Assembly (NCBI RefSeq): GCF_020080835.1
Contig: NC_058158.1
Span: 11,160,001-11,224,000, forward strand
Length of the DNA stretch: 64,000 bases
Origin: Cotesia glomerata
Taxonomy: Eukaryota; Arthropoda; Insecta; Hymenoptera; Braconidae
Reading direction: 5' to 3'
The notes under the pieces are model-generated. The model saw nothing but the letters and a program-made list of their open reading frames with translations, ran no database searches and had not been told where the DNA came from. The position numbers were made by a program, and so were the translations under genes. Positions 38,646 through 50,590 of this stretch are shown here, piece after piece (position 1 is the stretch's first letter; each line of letters starts with the position of its first letter).

Positions 38646-41600
38646 ATGACTGAATTAATATCAATTCCTTTAAAAAAGCCATCGGATGTCGACGTAATTA
38701 AGCCACTTACTAATATTATTAAATCGACGTACAATTCGGCGACTAATCAAAAAGATTATACTGAGCAAATTAGTGAATTTAGTAAACTAAGAAGTAATGC
38801 GTTATGGCGTGCATTTGAGAAATATGAAAGTTCTTTAGAGGTTATTTACAGGTATGACTCATTTCTTCATTACTCTTTTATTAGGAATATTTACATCATC
38901 CATTATAATACCCGATTAATTTTAATCTACATTGATCCGTTGGAATGTAAATAAAATTTCATCGTTTTACGTAGCACTAAATTTTATTTATAGAAAAAAT
39001 TTTTTTAAGATTATTGGAGATCGATAAAAAAATGAATCATATCAGAAAAATATCAAGTATTCATTATATAAGAATGACGATAGATATTTGATGTGATGAA
39101 TATTTTATATTACAGCTATTATGACCAGCTGTGTGCCCTGGAGGGTAAAATTCCAGCGCATGAGTTGCAGATTCCATTTAAATGGAAAGATGCTTTTGAC
39201 AGGACAATTTTTGGTGGCAAGTTAAGCCTCAGTAAGTTATAGATAAGATTATTGTTATTATTATTATTATATTAATAACTCTTTAATGATTTATTCCAAT
39301 TAATGAGTGTTCTATTTTTACTTTTTCAGCTATCAGCACGCTAGCATATGAAAAATTATGTGTTCTATTCAATATCGCCGCATTGCAAAGCTCAGTTGCT
39401 GCTTCGCAATCACTTGAAAGTGATGAGGGCTTAAAATTAGCAGCCAAATTATTTCAAGTAAATAATATAATTAATTCGAGCTTTATTTACTTCAAACAGA
39501 TTTATAATTAATTAATTTTTATAGCAAGCAGCGGGTATTTTCAACTATTTGAAAGGAAATGTCATGCTTGCTATTCAGCAAGAACCAACGCCTGACATGA
39601 GTCCTGATACTTTAAGCGCTTTATCAGCTTTGATGATAGCGCAAGCTCAGGAAATTTTTGTCCACAAAGCCATACATGACACCATGAAAGATGTTGTCAT
39701 TGCGAAATTAGCGTCGCAAACAGAAGAGTATTATGCTGAAGCTTTGAAACTTTTTCAGAAAGAAATATTTCGATCTTTCTGGGACAAGGAATGGATTCCT
39801 TTGGTAAATTTTTTATAAACACCTTCGATCTGATTGTTGGTACAAAGATTTTATTAATTTTTTTTTAATTTGCAGATTACTGGTAAACAGTCTGGGTACC
39901 GTGCTATGGCTGAATTATATCAAGCTTCTATCTGCAAAAGTAAATCTGCGATTGGTGAAGAAATTTGTAGACTTGAAGTGAGTGAAATTACTTACGTAAA
40001 TTATCAATTTATTAATTAGAAATGTATGTTCAACTGTTTTGTTTAATTTTCAACAGTATGCCGTTGATTTGTTCAAAGCTGCTCAACAGAGATCAAATAA
40101 GCCTAATCTTTTTCAAGAATATGCTACCAAAGCTGAACGTCGATTGACAGTAATTAAAAAGGATAATGATTTTATTTATCACGAGCGTATTCCTGATATC
40201 AAAAGCTTGGAGCCGATTGGAAAGGCAAATATTGCCAAATTTTTGACCATGTCACAACCTATGAGCAGTAACTTTAAAGATTTGTTTGAAGATTTACTGC
40301 CAGTCGCTGTTCATCATGCTCTGTCATCCTATGAAATTCGAAGAAATGAATTGGTTAATACGGAAATTTCAAAGCTACGCGAAATGACTCAAGTATTGAA
40401 TACTGTATTAGCTAGCTTGAATTTGCCTGCTGCTATTGAAGATACTAGTGGAACCGAAGTGCCTCAATCTTTATTGGACAAAGCTTCTTATGTTAGACAA
40501 GCCGGAGGGATTAAAGCCCTTGAAACTGCCATGAACGACCTACCAGATTTGCTCCAACGTAACAAAGACATCTTAGATGAAGTAAATTTATTTTTATTTT
40601 TAATTATACTTCAAAATCGGGAGATATTAAAATTTTTAATTTTTCAGGCTGAGAAAATGCTCAGAGAAGAGCGCGAATCCGACGATCAACTGAGAGAACA
40701 ATTTAAAGAGCGTTGGACAAGAATACCGAGTAGTAAATTAACTGAACAACTTACGAGTAATGCTAAAAAATATCGCATAATTATTGATAATGCTATTTCG
40801 GCTGATAAAGTATATATTAATAATACATCTTTTTAAAATTAAATTTTAAAATGTTTAATAAAAAATTTAATTGTTTTTCACCAGACTGTTCGCGAGAAAT
40901 TTGAAACACACCGTGAAGGCATGGAGATTTTAAGTCTCGATGAAAGTGAACTAGCATCAGCGATTCCATCCGGTTCAGCTGTTCAAGAAAGTGGCGTGGT
41001 TATTCAGCTGAGAAAATTAATGGAAGATGTAGAGACATTGAAAGCCGAGCGAGACGTTATTGAGAGTGAATTGAAGTCACCGACAGTGGATATGAAATCT
41101 ACATTCCTTGCAGCTTTAGCTAAAGACGGTGCAATTGATGAACCAAATTTGTCAGTTGAACAAATTGGTAAAATTTATGGACCGCTGACTACTCAAGTTC
41201 GTGACAGTTCAGCTCGTCAAGAAAAACTCATCGCTGAGATTCAGTCAAGTCATGCTGCATTTACACGTGAACAAAGTGGGTCAGGTAGTTCACGCGAAGC
41301 CGTTTTATGTAAATTAGCTGCTGCGTATGATGCGTTCAAAGAACTCAAAAATAATTTACAAGAAGGAGCTAAATTTTACAACGACCTTACTCAGGTATCA
41401 ACACTTACGTCCGTTTTATTAAAATATATGATTTCAGAAAACTTAACTGAAAAAAATTTTTGTTTCAGCTGCTGGTCGTTTTCCAAAATAAGATTTCCGA
41501 CTTTTGCTTTGCTCGCAAAACCGAGAAAGAAGAATTAATGAAAGATTTAACGACTAATTTAAGTCACGCTGGTCCGGCTGCTACGCCTACGATTCCTTCT

Positions 41601-42055
41601 CATCATGGAGGTAATTATTAGCAGCTGACCAAAAATATAAAAACTTTCATTTATTTATCATAATAAAATTAATATATATTCTATATAAAGCGGCTTCTGG
41701 ACCAAGTTCAGCTCCTTCTGAAAGTGGCTCAACTCAATTGCCTTATCCGACCCAATATCAAGGAGGAATGCCCGTTCCTTATGGAGCATCCCCTGCTACG
41801 CCTTATCCTACTTATGTTCCTCCTCCGATGCCTCAAACATACAATCCGTATGCAACAATGCCATACCCTGGACAAGGTTTATATTACATATTTTTATTTT
41901 TAAACACCTCTAGGAATAAAATATTAATTTGAATGGTTGATTTGTTAGGTGCGTACAATTATCCGCAACAATATCCACAACAGCCTAACTACGTCAATCC
42001 TTATGCAACATTCCCGCGTTATGGTGCTCCACCACCTGGACAAAACCCATGGTAA
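38646..42055 (+). CDS. ALiX: ALIX / PDCD6IP, Bro1-domain ESCRT adaptor
   Basis: Eleven exons: 38646-38851, 39116-39231, 39330-39457, 39525-39803, 39876-39977, 40057-40581, 40648-40809, 40885-41394, 41469-41610, 41691-41876, 41949-42055; 820 residues, all phases consistent (human 868). The Bro1 domain (about 1-350) starts ELISIPLKKPSDVDVIKPL and contains FGGKLSLTISTLAYEKLCVL and GIFNYLKGNVM. The V domain (about 355-690) is helical, with LREERESDDQLREQFKERW and a long coiled-coil stretch. The C-terminal tail is Pro/Tyr-rich and contains YPTQY and YPQQYPQQ. The family links ESCRT-III (CHMP4) to cargo and membrane scission in multivesicular bodies, cytokinesis and repair. No canonical P(S/T)AP TSG101-binding motif is present in the tail; the nearest is PSSAP. 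Confidence 0.96.
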
Positions 42056-42618
42056 AAAGCAAGATTTATCATGGCACTCAAATAATAATAAAATAATATT
42101 ATATTGCTTTTTATCGCTTGGCATGTATAAAAATCAAATTTATCATGTACAAGCTTTGTGATTATTTTTTTAACTTTAAATGCCTGATAATTTTCATGTT
42201 TATTATTATAAAATAATCAAAAAATTATTGTCAATATATTGATGAATATTTTTTAAAAACACTATTACTGTAATTATCTAATCGTTATCAAGTATTACAA
42301 TAGACTAATGCTGATTGATACTAAAATTTTTTTATTTAAGGCAGCATCATTGTTATTTGTTTAGAATTTAAATAAAAAAAAAAAAATTAAAATGCATTAA
42401 TGTGATTTATTCCCATACTTATTTTTTTTTATTAAGGTGAAAAAAAAAAGAGTAATAATAGCAAACGAAAAATTGCTAAGACTAATAGTTTAAAAATATA
42501 CGCACAGTGTGATTATACAAATAAATCGTGCTGATCGGTATTCATAACATATAAAGTAATATTAAGAAGAAAAAAAATAATGATTAATTACAATTAAAAT
42601 TTTCAATATAGTAAGCTT
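42056..42618. other. Short spacer between convergent ALIX and PPIG genes
   Basis: AT-rich, with AATAAA/TTTATT-type motifs for both 3' ends. No gene seen. Confidence 0.6.
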
Positions 42619-43756
42619 TTAATTTCTCGAGTGACTACTAGAAGAAGATGACGAAGAGCTTCGTGAACGACGTTCAAATTTCGGTTTTTCTGTAGAACTG
42701 GGAGTATGAGTTTTCTTATCTTTTGATTTGTTTTGAACTTCGACAGATGAACGTACTTTTGAGCGCGGTGTTTCATCGTCGCTTCGTTTATCGCCACGGC
42801 CTCTACGGCTCCTGTGGTGATCATCGCGGTCCCGTGATCGACGTCTGCTACGATCTCTAGAGTCTCTACGACCTCTGCTACGTCTGCTACGGTCTCTAGA
42901 GTTAAACCTACCCCGATATGGTTGATTGTAATCACGGTTTCGGTCTCTGCGTCTATAATCCACATAGTCTCTGTTTCTAAAATTCATACGGTAATTATTA
43001 TTACCATTGTTATCTGGATTTCTGTAATGTTTCTCATCGTTTCTCCACCTCTCTTTGTCATCTTGCAGCTGATTGTCTTTTGAAAGCTTACTACGCCCAG
43101 AAACATGATTGTCATTATTAGAATCATCATTTTTGTTATTAATATCTTCTTCTTCCCCAGGGTTTTCTACAAATCTCCGTTTCTTTGGAATACTAAGAGC
43201 TGGATAATCATCTTCAGGCTTCTTATTATCTTTTTGATGCAGTTCATGCAATTTTACTGTACGATTTTGCGCTTGCTTCCAATGGGGTGGAGTAACACTT
43301 CGAGAACGACTTCGAGAAGGAGTTCGGTATCTCTGTTGAATAAATTTCATAACAATAAATCATTTTTGATATATTGTTATACTAAATACTGATCTTATTT
43401 GAATAAAAAAATAAACTTACAAAGATTCCTCTACCTTTGAAAACTCGACCAGTTTTCCGTTGAATTCGCATACGATCTCGCCCGCCGAAACGCTGTTGCC
43501 GATACTCTTTTTGATTAGAATTATTTGTGGGCCCAGCGCGAAACAGAAATTTATTAGCTGGTACTTCTGGTATTTCATCAGGATCTATCTTTGTAACTGA
43601 TACCAACGGATGTACATTTTTATCATCCTCTTCCTCATGAGAATCATTCAATTCTCCATCTTCTGACTTAGCTCTTTTTTTACTGTATAAAAAAATAAAA
43701 ATAATTAAGAAATAAAATAAATTTCAATATAAACTGAATAATTTACTTTTTCTTGT
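42619..43756 (-). CDS. PPIG: PPIG/Moca-cyp nuclear cyclophilin, C-terminal RS-rich part only (5' end in assembly gap)
   Basis: Exons 43747-43756 (10 bases abutting the gap), 43421-43682 and 42619-43332; phases agree. Residues after the gap are Lys-rich, then IPEVPANKFLFR, then TGRVFKGRG joined to RYRTPSRSRSRS and TPPHWKQAQ. This order matches human PPIG (IPENRFLMR, KIKGRG, RYRTPSRSRSR, TPPHWRQ) just after its cyclophilin domain. The last 200 residues are Arg/Ser/Asp-rich, ending in a serine run. The family is a nuclear-speckle prolyl isomerase associated with splicing factors and RNA polymerase II. The N-terminal cyclophilin domain is absent from the window and should lie in the gap. A NKTR-type relative is the main alternative. 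Confidence 0.85.
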
Positions 43757-43856
43757 NNNNNNNNNNNNNNNNNNNNNNNNNNNNNNNNNNNNNNNNNNNN
43801 NNNNNNNNNNNNNNNNNNNNNNNNNNNNNNNNNNNNNNNNNNNNNNNNNNNNNNNN
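43757..43856. other. Assembly gap, 100 Ns
   Basis: Exactly 100 N, a conventional placeholder for a gap of unknown size. Coding sequence on the two sides belongs to two different genes on the same strand, each cut in mid-gene, so real sequence is missing. Confidence 1.
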
Positions 43857-45814
43857 AAGTTTACAATCTTCTGATATTTTTTTAACATCATTGTAAAGGA
43901 GAATTTCTTTGAATTTTTCAATAGGGTAAACAAGATTCTTGCTCTGGTATCCAGCGCTCATTATTTGCACAGCATCCCTACGTTAAAAAAAATAAAAGTT
44001 AATTAAATCAATTTTACATTATAATTATCAACAATTACCTTCTGATAGAGCTGAGATTATTTGAAATAGCCATTGCAAGTAAAGGAGACAATTGAAATAC
44101 TTTGCGACATACTCGTACATAATTTTTTAAATACCATGCAAGAGATATCTGCAATGCTTGCTGAACAACTGATGACTTTCTGTAATTATAATTTTCATTT
44201 ACTTCATTAAGAGATAATTATATTTTATAAAAATTAATCGACATCAATTATACCTGAAAGAACTAGGAAGAGACAATCCTCGTGAAAGAGCCGATCGTTC
44301 ACCCAAAAAAAGCAGAAGATACACAGCTTCAATATCACATCTGTGCTTGAATTGTTCATTTGCATCTTTTTCGTCATCAATCTCAGCACCGTTTGCATAA
44401 TCAGTGTCATCGTACAGTACAAGCAACTGCTTGATGCACTCTAACAAATGCTGATTATTGAATTTTGGAACAAATTCACTTAAAGGTCTTTCGCGCATCC
44501 TAAAAAAAAATATTAAAAATAGAAACTATTAATACTTAGTTATGATACTGAATTTAGCAGACATTTAACAATTGTAAAAATTTTTATAACAATTAAATTA
44601 TAATGATAGATTTTTAGCAAAAAAATTCTGTAAATATTTACAAGTGGGAGTCAACCATTTTAGTTTTCATTTTTTGTAATGAAATTTCTATTTGATTTTA
44701 TTGATGTATTTTTTTTTTGAAAAATACATAAAAAAAATGAACAATTAAAAAAAACAAAGTTAATTATCACAATTTTAACAAGTTTTACAAATTTTCAAAG
44801 AAATTTATAAATTTTTTAGAAAATTGTGATATTCAACTTTTTTTTTTTAATTGTTCGTTTTTTTTTATGTACTTTTCAAAAAAAATATATCAAAAACATA
44901 AAAAAAAAATAAAATATAAATTTTATGCAAAAACATGAGCCAAAATTTTTTCCAACTTTTGAAGAAAAAAAAAGCTATCGAAATCTTTATTTTTTTCTTT
45001 CACGACTTTTTTCATCATAAACGCGCCGTCAAAACAAGCAGAATCAAAAAAAATTTGAAAATGTTAATTTTTCACCTAGTTATGGTCCAAAATGAGGTTG
45101 ACCCCACTTGTAAGTAATTACCAAAAATTCTACAGTGCGAATTTTTAAAAACATTTTTTTATGATCGATTTGTTATAGAAATTAAAAAAATTTTTAGATG
45201 TCTGCCAATTTCAGTATCATAAATAATTAATTAATTTTCAGTACTTTTCACCAGCGTAGATATGAAATTTGACAATTGGTTCTAAGATTCTGATACACCA
45301 TCGTGCATCTAATCTTTGAATAATCATATCCTGTCTAATTCCTCTTGTTCGATCGAAGGCAAACTCATAAATTATCGACCAATCGACGTCTTTTCGTAAC
45401 AAAACTCTGTAAAAAATAAATTTAATTCATGAGAATCATCTCATGAGTACTTAATGAGGAATAAATTTTTAAACATACTTTTTGAACAAGTAATGGATGG
45501 TAAGTACGAGTACTGGTCCTGGTCGTAATTCACTGGGTTCATCAGCAAATGATTTTCCGGCACTGGACCTTTGATAACACTTGATTACTTTCGCAGGGTC
45601 TGCTTTTTTATGTTTGCTATTCCTAGTTTTGTCATCGATCTCCAAAATACTCAACAACCCTTCTTTCTCCCTCCTGAAAAATGTAAACAATTAATATACA
45701 ATTCGTAACATAATAGTGCAAAGTGAAGATGTAAAAAAATACTCACATGCGTAGTTCTTTTTCTGAACACATGGAAAAACATGAACCATCTACTTTCGTT
45801 GATTCAAAACTCAT
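43857..45814 (-). CDS. SAC3D1: SAC3D1/SHD1-like SAC3-domain protein, 3' end lost in gap
   Basis: Exons 45747-45814, 45479-45673, 45245-45406, 44254-44499, 44039-44179, 43857-43977 (cut by the gap) give 311 codons in consistent phase. The start MSFESTKVDGSCFSMCSEKE has the Cys-containing CPxxE-like leader of SAC3 proteins. KADPAKVIKCYQRSSAGK, ELRPGPVLVLTIHYL and DVDWSIIYEFAFDRTRGIRQ match the SAC3/GANP core and the human SAC3D1 pattern. AVYLLLFLG and a basic LKNYVRVCRKVF stretch follow. Family members act in mRNA export (Sac3/GANP) or, for SAC3D1, at centrosomes and the spindle. The C-terminal part of the domain is missing. The fourth coding exon is preceded by an intron carrying two nested MITEs. 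Confidence 0.88.
44541..45222. repeat. Family A MITE interrupted by another element
   Basis: Left part GATACTGAATTTAGCAGACA (from 44541) and right part ending TGTCTGCCAATTTCAGTATC (to about 45222) are the two ends of a family A element. The 470-bp CAAGTGGG element sits between them at a duplicated TA. Confidence 0.7.
44641..45110. repeat. TA-flanked MITE-like element, CAAGTGGG family, 470 bp
   Basis: Terminal inverted repeats CAAGTGGGAGTCAACCATTT and, in reverse complement of the right end, CAAGTGGGGTCAACCTCATT. TA precedes (44639-44640) and follows (45111-45112). Interior stretches are also inverted copies around position 44790. It has no transposase frame; the short open frames within it are A/T-run artefacts. 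Confidence 0.8.
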
Positions 45815-46334
45815 TTTTAATATAATTTAATAACTTTAATTTTTTATTGCAATTTAAAAAATAACGTAAACACACTTTGAGGTTATAATAAAATTTTATA
45901 AATTTGAGATCATGAAATTTATTGCAGTATGATTATATTTCTTCTTACATTTTATTTTATATTAATTAAACTATCGTATAACTACATTTGTTAGAAAATC
46001 TATGACAGTCTTCAAAATGATGAAAATAATTATATTTTTAAATCTACCTCTACCATTTTTTTTCCGACTAGTTACGAATATATCCGATTTGTAAACAATA
46101 CTTTCATCAGCGTATACTATACAATGGACTAATGTCAGTAAAAAGTTGAACAATTTATAAAAATAATTTATAAGTTATAATTTAATAAATTATCCAAGAC
46201 AATAATGTGATAATGATATTATAGTGAAACTATTAATTATAAATAAGTATAAGACTAAATCAAATTATCTTGACATTTATAAATATAAATATTTACTAAG
46301 ACTTAACCTTATAAGCTGACACAAAAGCATAAAA
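45815..46334. other. Divergent spacer between SAC3D1 and APH-1
   Basis: 520 bp, AT-rich, expected to hold both promoters and 5' UTRs. No convincing motif or gene. Confidence 0.5.
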
Positions 46335-47337
46335 ATGACAGCATCAGATTTTTTTGGCTGTGCTTTACTGGCATTTGGGCCACCACTGGCAATGTTTGCA
46401 ATAACAGTATCTTCGGAGCCAATAAGAATAATTATCCTGATTGCCAGTGCGTTTTTCTGGCTGATATCTTTGCTGTTTTCGTCGATACTCTGGTATGCGG
46501 TGGTCCCGCTCCAGAACTACCTGGCGTTCGGTCTGGTCTTTTCGGTTTTATTTCAAGAAGCCTTCAGGTAATTTTACTCCAAAATCACCTTTAACCAATA
46601 TCAACCTAAATATTTAAAATATTTAAATAACTTAATCTTGGGAATTCGGATAATAAATGAAGATGTTAAATTATAAGAATTGCAACGTTTCGTTGATTTA
46701 TTTCAGCTTCATCAGGCGAATCCTATGGTTAGCATTTTTGATATATATTATTGTCTGAATTCCCAAGATTAAGTTATTTAAATGTTTTAAATATGGACGA
46801 GAACTTAAATAGTAAATATTTAACATAATTGATTTTTCTTATAGATATTTGTTATACTGGGTTCTGAGAAAAGCTGAAAAAGGATTGGAAAAAGTAACGA
46901 CAGCTCACCTGGCAAACAGCAGGCACGTTTTCGCGTACGTATGTGGTCTAGGTTTCGGTTTCATGAGCGGAGCCTTTGCGCTGGTGAATGTTTTGGCAGA
47001 TGCGGTTGGACCTGGGACGATGGGTCTCAAACAAGGCTCTGAATATTTCTTTATAATGTCGGCTGCCACGACTCTTTGCTTCATTTTACTGCACACATTC
47101 TGGGGCGTGATATTTTTCTCAGCAGTTGATGAAAAAAAATGGACACACATCGCCTGGGTTGTCTTGTCTCATTTATTCGTCTCCTGTATGACGTTGATAA
47201 ATAGATACGAAGCTTATACTTATAGTTTACTGTCTTCATACACAGTACTTATAATTACAATGGGACTGGCATTTAAAGTAGCCGGTGGTAAGATACAAAA
47301 TATTCCCAAGTGCTTCACGCTCATCAAAAGAGATTAA
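46335..47337 (+). CDS. aph-1: APH-1, gamma-secretase subunit
   Basis: Exons 46335-46567 and 46845-47337 join in phase to give 241 residues, typical of the family. MTASDFFGCALLAFGPPLAMF starts the first of about seven hydrophobic segments. GFGFMSGAFALVN is the conserved GxxxG-type motif of helix 4 needed for complex assembly. Histidines in LLHTFWG and LSHLFVS correspond to the two conserved buried histidines. The protein scaffolds presenilin, nicastrin and PEN-2 in the intramembrane protease that cleaves Notch and APP-type substrates. The single intron contains a palindromic repeat. Confidence 0.97.
46608..46794. repeat. Inverted-repeat element in APH-1 intron
   Basis: Arms of about 45 bp at 46608-46650 and 46752-46794 share AAATAACTTAATCTTGGGAA in inverted orientation. 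The loop is about 100 bp and non-coding. Confidence 0.7.
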
Positions 47338-47927
47338 TTATTATAATCACTTGATTTCAATTATTGTATTTAAATAGCAGGATTTTATAATATTTATTGT
47401 CATTAATTGTAATTAAATCAAATTTTCGTATTATTTTTTAAATGTATTATTTAATTAATAAAAATAAAAATAATAAAAATCAAACAAAACAAAGTCATTG
47501 AATTGTTCTGTAGTAATTGACACCATTGTGGTGGATGACAATAACCAGCTGATTTATTTTTTTATTGGTTTTTTCTTTACATTAGGATGTAATTTCTTCT
47601 CGGCTGTTGTCGTTTTCAGTTTGGTCCCAGATGTTGTTACCGCTGCTTCTCGTCTACATAAGTAAGTTGAACGTGAGTTTGAACCAATTCGATGCGATAG
47701 ATTTTAAGAAATTCCAAAAAAAAATTGATAAAATCATATTACTCGAAGAGATCGAAAAAGTATAAAAGTTGTGTTTTTGAGCTCAAGTGCTCAAAACTTC
47801 GGAATAGAGAATTTCTCAAGCAATTCGAACTTGTACATAGCGGAAAGTTTTCCGGTTTTTTTTTAATAATTTTTTTTACCTTGAACGGAAAAAAGCAAAA
47901 TCGAAAAATTACATTATAAATAATAAT

Positions 47928-48100
47928 AAGCGTCGTTCGTATAAAAAACTAAAAAAATTGCAGTACGAAATAACATTTTTTTAAATTCAAACTTTGAATG
48001 TTAATTTTTAGAGCTTTCAATGTAATTCTTACAAAATCTGTAATAATTACAATCTGAAACTGTAATTTTTCCAGTTTTTTATACGGAGCGCCATGTTACA
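47928..48100. repeat. Small inverted-repeat element
   Basis: The left end (..TCGTATAAAAAACTAAAAAA) and the right end, in reverse complement (..CCGTATAAAAAACTGGAAAA), match for about 35 bp. The interior is AT-rich. Confidence 0.55.
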
Positions 48101-48164
48101 TTATATAATGTAATTTTTCTTTTTTTTCGTGTGTGTATACATAAATCTCTTCATTTTTTAAACC

Positions 48165-48450
48165 AAATTGTCAACTGGGTTTCTCTGATTTTTTATGTTG
48201 CTTCTTATGTCGTATAACAATAAATTCTTCTCTTGTTATTAATGTTATTTCTTCTTTTACTTCTGGAGTTATTGCATCTTCGATTTTTTCTTTTTTGAAG
48301 TAATCCTGCAGCTTTCAAAATTGATTCTCTTTTAGTGTCTAATTTTTTTTTATTTACTTTTATAGTACTTTTTTTATTTTTACGTGCTTTATCTCGAGCT
48401 CATTTTTTAACAAATACAACATTTTTCGTTTATATTCCTTCGTTTTATTT
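48165..48450 (-). pseudogene. Possible decayed Lys/Glu-rich coding fragment
   Basis: Minus-strand frames here read as charged, protein-like sequence (for example KEKIEDAITPEVKEEITLI, ending at a stop) but are broken by at least one frame change and a stop. I recognise no family. It could be a chance frame in A-rich sequence. Confidence 0.2.
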
Positions 48451-49206
48451 TTCAATTGAATTCCCTTTACCAATAAATTAAATAAATTCCAATAATTTTC
48501 ATAGGTAAACCGACAGGTGGCGCAAAGTAGTAACTTTAGCTCGTTTGAGTATACTTTATTCAGAGTTGTTAAAATCCATTTTTTGGAGCCAATTGATTAC
48601 TCTGGTTTCCCTTCAGAAACACGCTTAAATCTTTCGCCTTTTACTAAAGATTTCCGTGGAGGGGAACAACTGATGAGTCTATATTACAATTTTTTGTAGT
48701 ACCCGGCGTAAGCTGGGTCATAAAATATTTCAAACATAATATGAATCACTAAATTAGAAAAATTCATTCAATCAGAGATTTCTGATTCAGAATAAAAAAA
48801 TTATACTCATTTTATCTTCATTACAAATTTATTGAAGTAAATAATGAAATGTATTTGATACTCAAGAAAATTTCAAATTTTACGTAACAAATTTATAAAT
48901 TTCAAGAATTATTCCAGAAATTCATTTAAATTAAAAAAAATTTTTTTTTAATGACTGACAATGAAATTTGGTTATTTTGTGCGTTAAAAATAAACTATCT
49001 TTTAAAATAAAAAATAAATTATTATTTAAAGTGAAACCATAAGCCGTAACTACGTCCGATCCATATCAAAGTTCATTAAGAATTGCTTTGTTCTGTAAGC
49101 TTTACTGCGGAAGTTGCTAGCTGTTCTTACGATGGACGGTATGTTTGTAAAAAGACTAATATTCTCTAAATAAAAATACATGGAAGTTTTTAAGTCAGTT
49201 ATCAGA

Positions 49207-49636
49207 AGTAAACAATAAATAAAAATAATAGTTTAAAAAAACTAAAAACACGCTTTTTATAGAAAACCAAACTAAAAAATAGAAAATAAATTTAAATTAA
49301 GAATAGTGTTAAAAATTTCAATAAATATAAATTAATAATAGTGTAAATAAAAAAAATGTATTTTATTTTAAAAAAAGCGTGAGGTGCACGGTGTCAATAG
49401 TTATAAATATTTTATTGACAGATATGAGTAGAGTGATTATCATTTTGATAATATCTTAAAAAGCACCCCACGCTTTTTTTAAAATAAAATACATTTTTTT
49501 TATTTACACTATTATTAATTTATATTTATTGAAATTTTTAACACTATTCTTAATTTAAATTTATTTTCTATTTTTTAGTTTGGTTTTCTATAAAAAGCGT
49601 GTTTTTAGTTTTTTTAAACTATTATTTATTTTTTAC
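49207..49636. repeat. Long near-perfect inverted repeat, arms about 175 bp
   Basis: 49207-49389 and 49464-49636 are almost exact reverse complements. The shared sequence includes AAAACACGCTTTTTATAGAA in one orientation and its complement in the other. A 75-bp loop holds GACAGATATGAGTAGAGTG. The near identity of the arms suggests recent origin or gene conversion. Confidence 0.85.
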
Positions 49637-49643
49637 TTTTTAT

Positions 49644-50590
49644 TTATTTATTTATTTATTTATTGTTATTTGGCCATGGAGTCTAGGCTCCTTGCGGCCA
49701 TCACAGATACAATTATTTAATACAAAAAGTATATGGTATAAATTTATAATCATATATAAAATATAAAAAGTAAAAAGTAAATAATAATGCACTATCATTA
49801 TCACATCATTACACATTTATCAATCATTTATCAATCAATCAGTTATTCTTTTAAATTCGACAGATAGAAATTAAAGCATGAACTCCGAAATTCCATAAAA
49901 ATACATTAATTTGTACAGTCTATTGGTAGTTTATTCCACGCTCTTATTGCGCTAACAATGAACGACTTATCATATTTAACGCTATTACAGTTAGGAAGTA
50001 CTAATAAGTCTTGTCTATCATCGCCTCTCCGGAATCTAGGTTCAATTGTAAGTAATTCCCTATGAAATAGAGGCATCTGACGCATTTTAATTGCCTTGTA
50101 AATCAAGCAGCAATAAAAGAATTCACGTCTAGTTTTAAGTGTAAGCCAGCCTAAATCACGGTAATACGGAGTAACATGTTCGTATCTGTTTATTTTAAAA
50201 ATATAGCGCACACAGGAATTTAACTTTCTTTGCATTTTAAGCTGTTGTTGTGCAGTTATATCGCTATAAACTGCAGCACAGTAATCAAAGATAGGCCGTA
50301 TTAAAGTGATAACAAGTTTTTTCCTTGCGCGTAAATTAAAAATGTTACCATACATTTTTAATTGTGCAAGAGTTCTCATACATCTATAACATACATCATT
50401 TACTTGTTCAGACCATGATAATCTATCATCTAAGATTACTCCTAGGTATTTTACTGATTTAGAGAAGTTAATTTCTATGGAATTTATCTTAATTTTAGGC
50501 GCTAAATTACGTAATTCATCGTCAACTTTAAATACACTTCCAAAAATTGCTGCTTTTGTTTTACAGGCATTTAATTTTAGACCATTTTTA
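49644..50590 (-). mobile_element. 5'-truncated non-LTR (LINE) retrotransposon
   Basis: On the minus strand an open frame from about 50585 to 49906 encodes the C-terminal part of a LINE reverse transcriptase. NGLKLNACKTKAAIFG, KYLGVILDDRLSW and LIRPIFDYCAAVYSD are typical of Jockey/CR1-like ORF2 downstream of the catalytic YADD block, which is missing. The frame continues to RAWNKLPIDC and then stops. A 3' UTR and a (TAAA)n tail (read as TTTATTTATT on the plus strand at 49644-49670) end the element, in the arrangement expected of a target-primed insertion truncated at its 5' end. Without the catalytic core it cannot be active. Confidence 0.85.

Larger units (their letters stand above)
47338..49206. 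other. AT-rich spacer downstream of APH-1
   Basis: Contains the APH-1 3' UTR, a small inverted-repeat element (47928-48100) and a Lys-rich decayed frame (about 48165-48450, minus). On the minus strand a 34-codon Lys/Thr-rich frame with a stop at about 47560 follows an AG at about 47660 and could be a terminal exon, but nothing upstream supports it. No recognised gene. Confidence 0.5.

Noticed and set aside
44935..45117. 60-codon frame in a SAC3D1 intron
   Set aside because: Lies inside the CAAGTGGG MITE and consists of poly-A/T-encoded residues.
42619..45814. One fused SAC3-RS gene spanning the gap
   Set aside because: The two halves match two separate families and the 100-N gap is a placeholder of unknown length.
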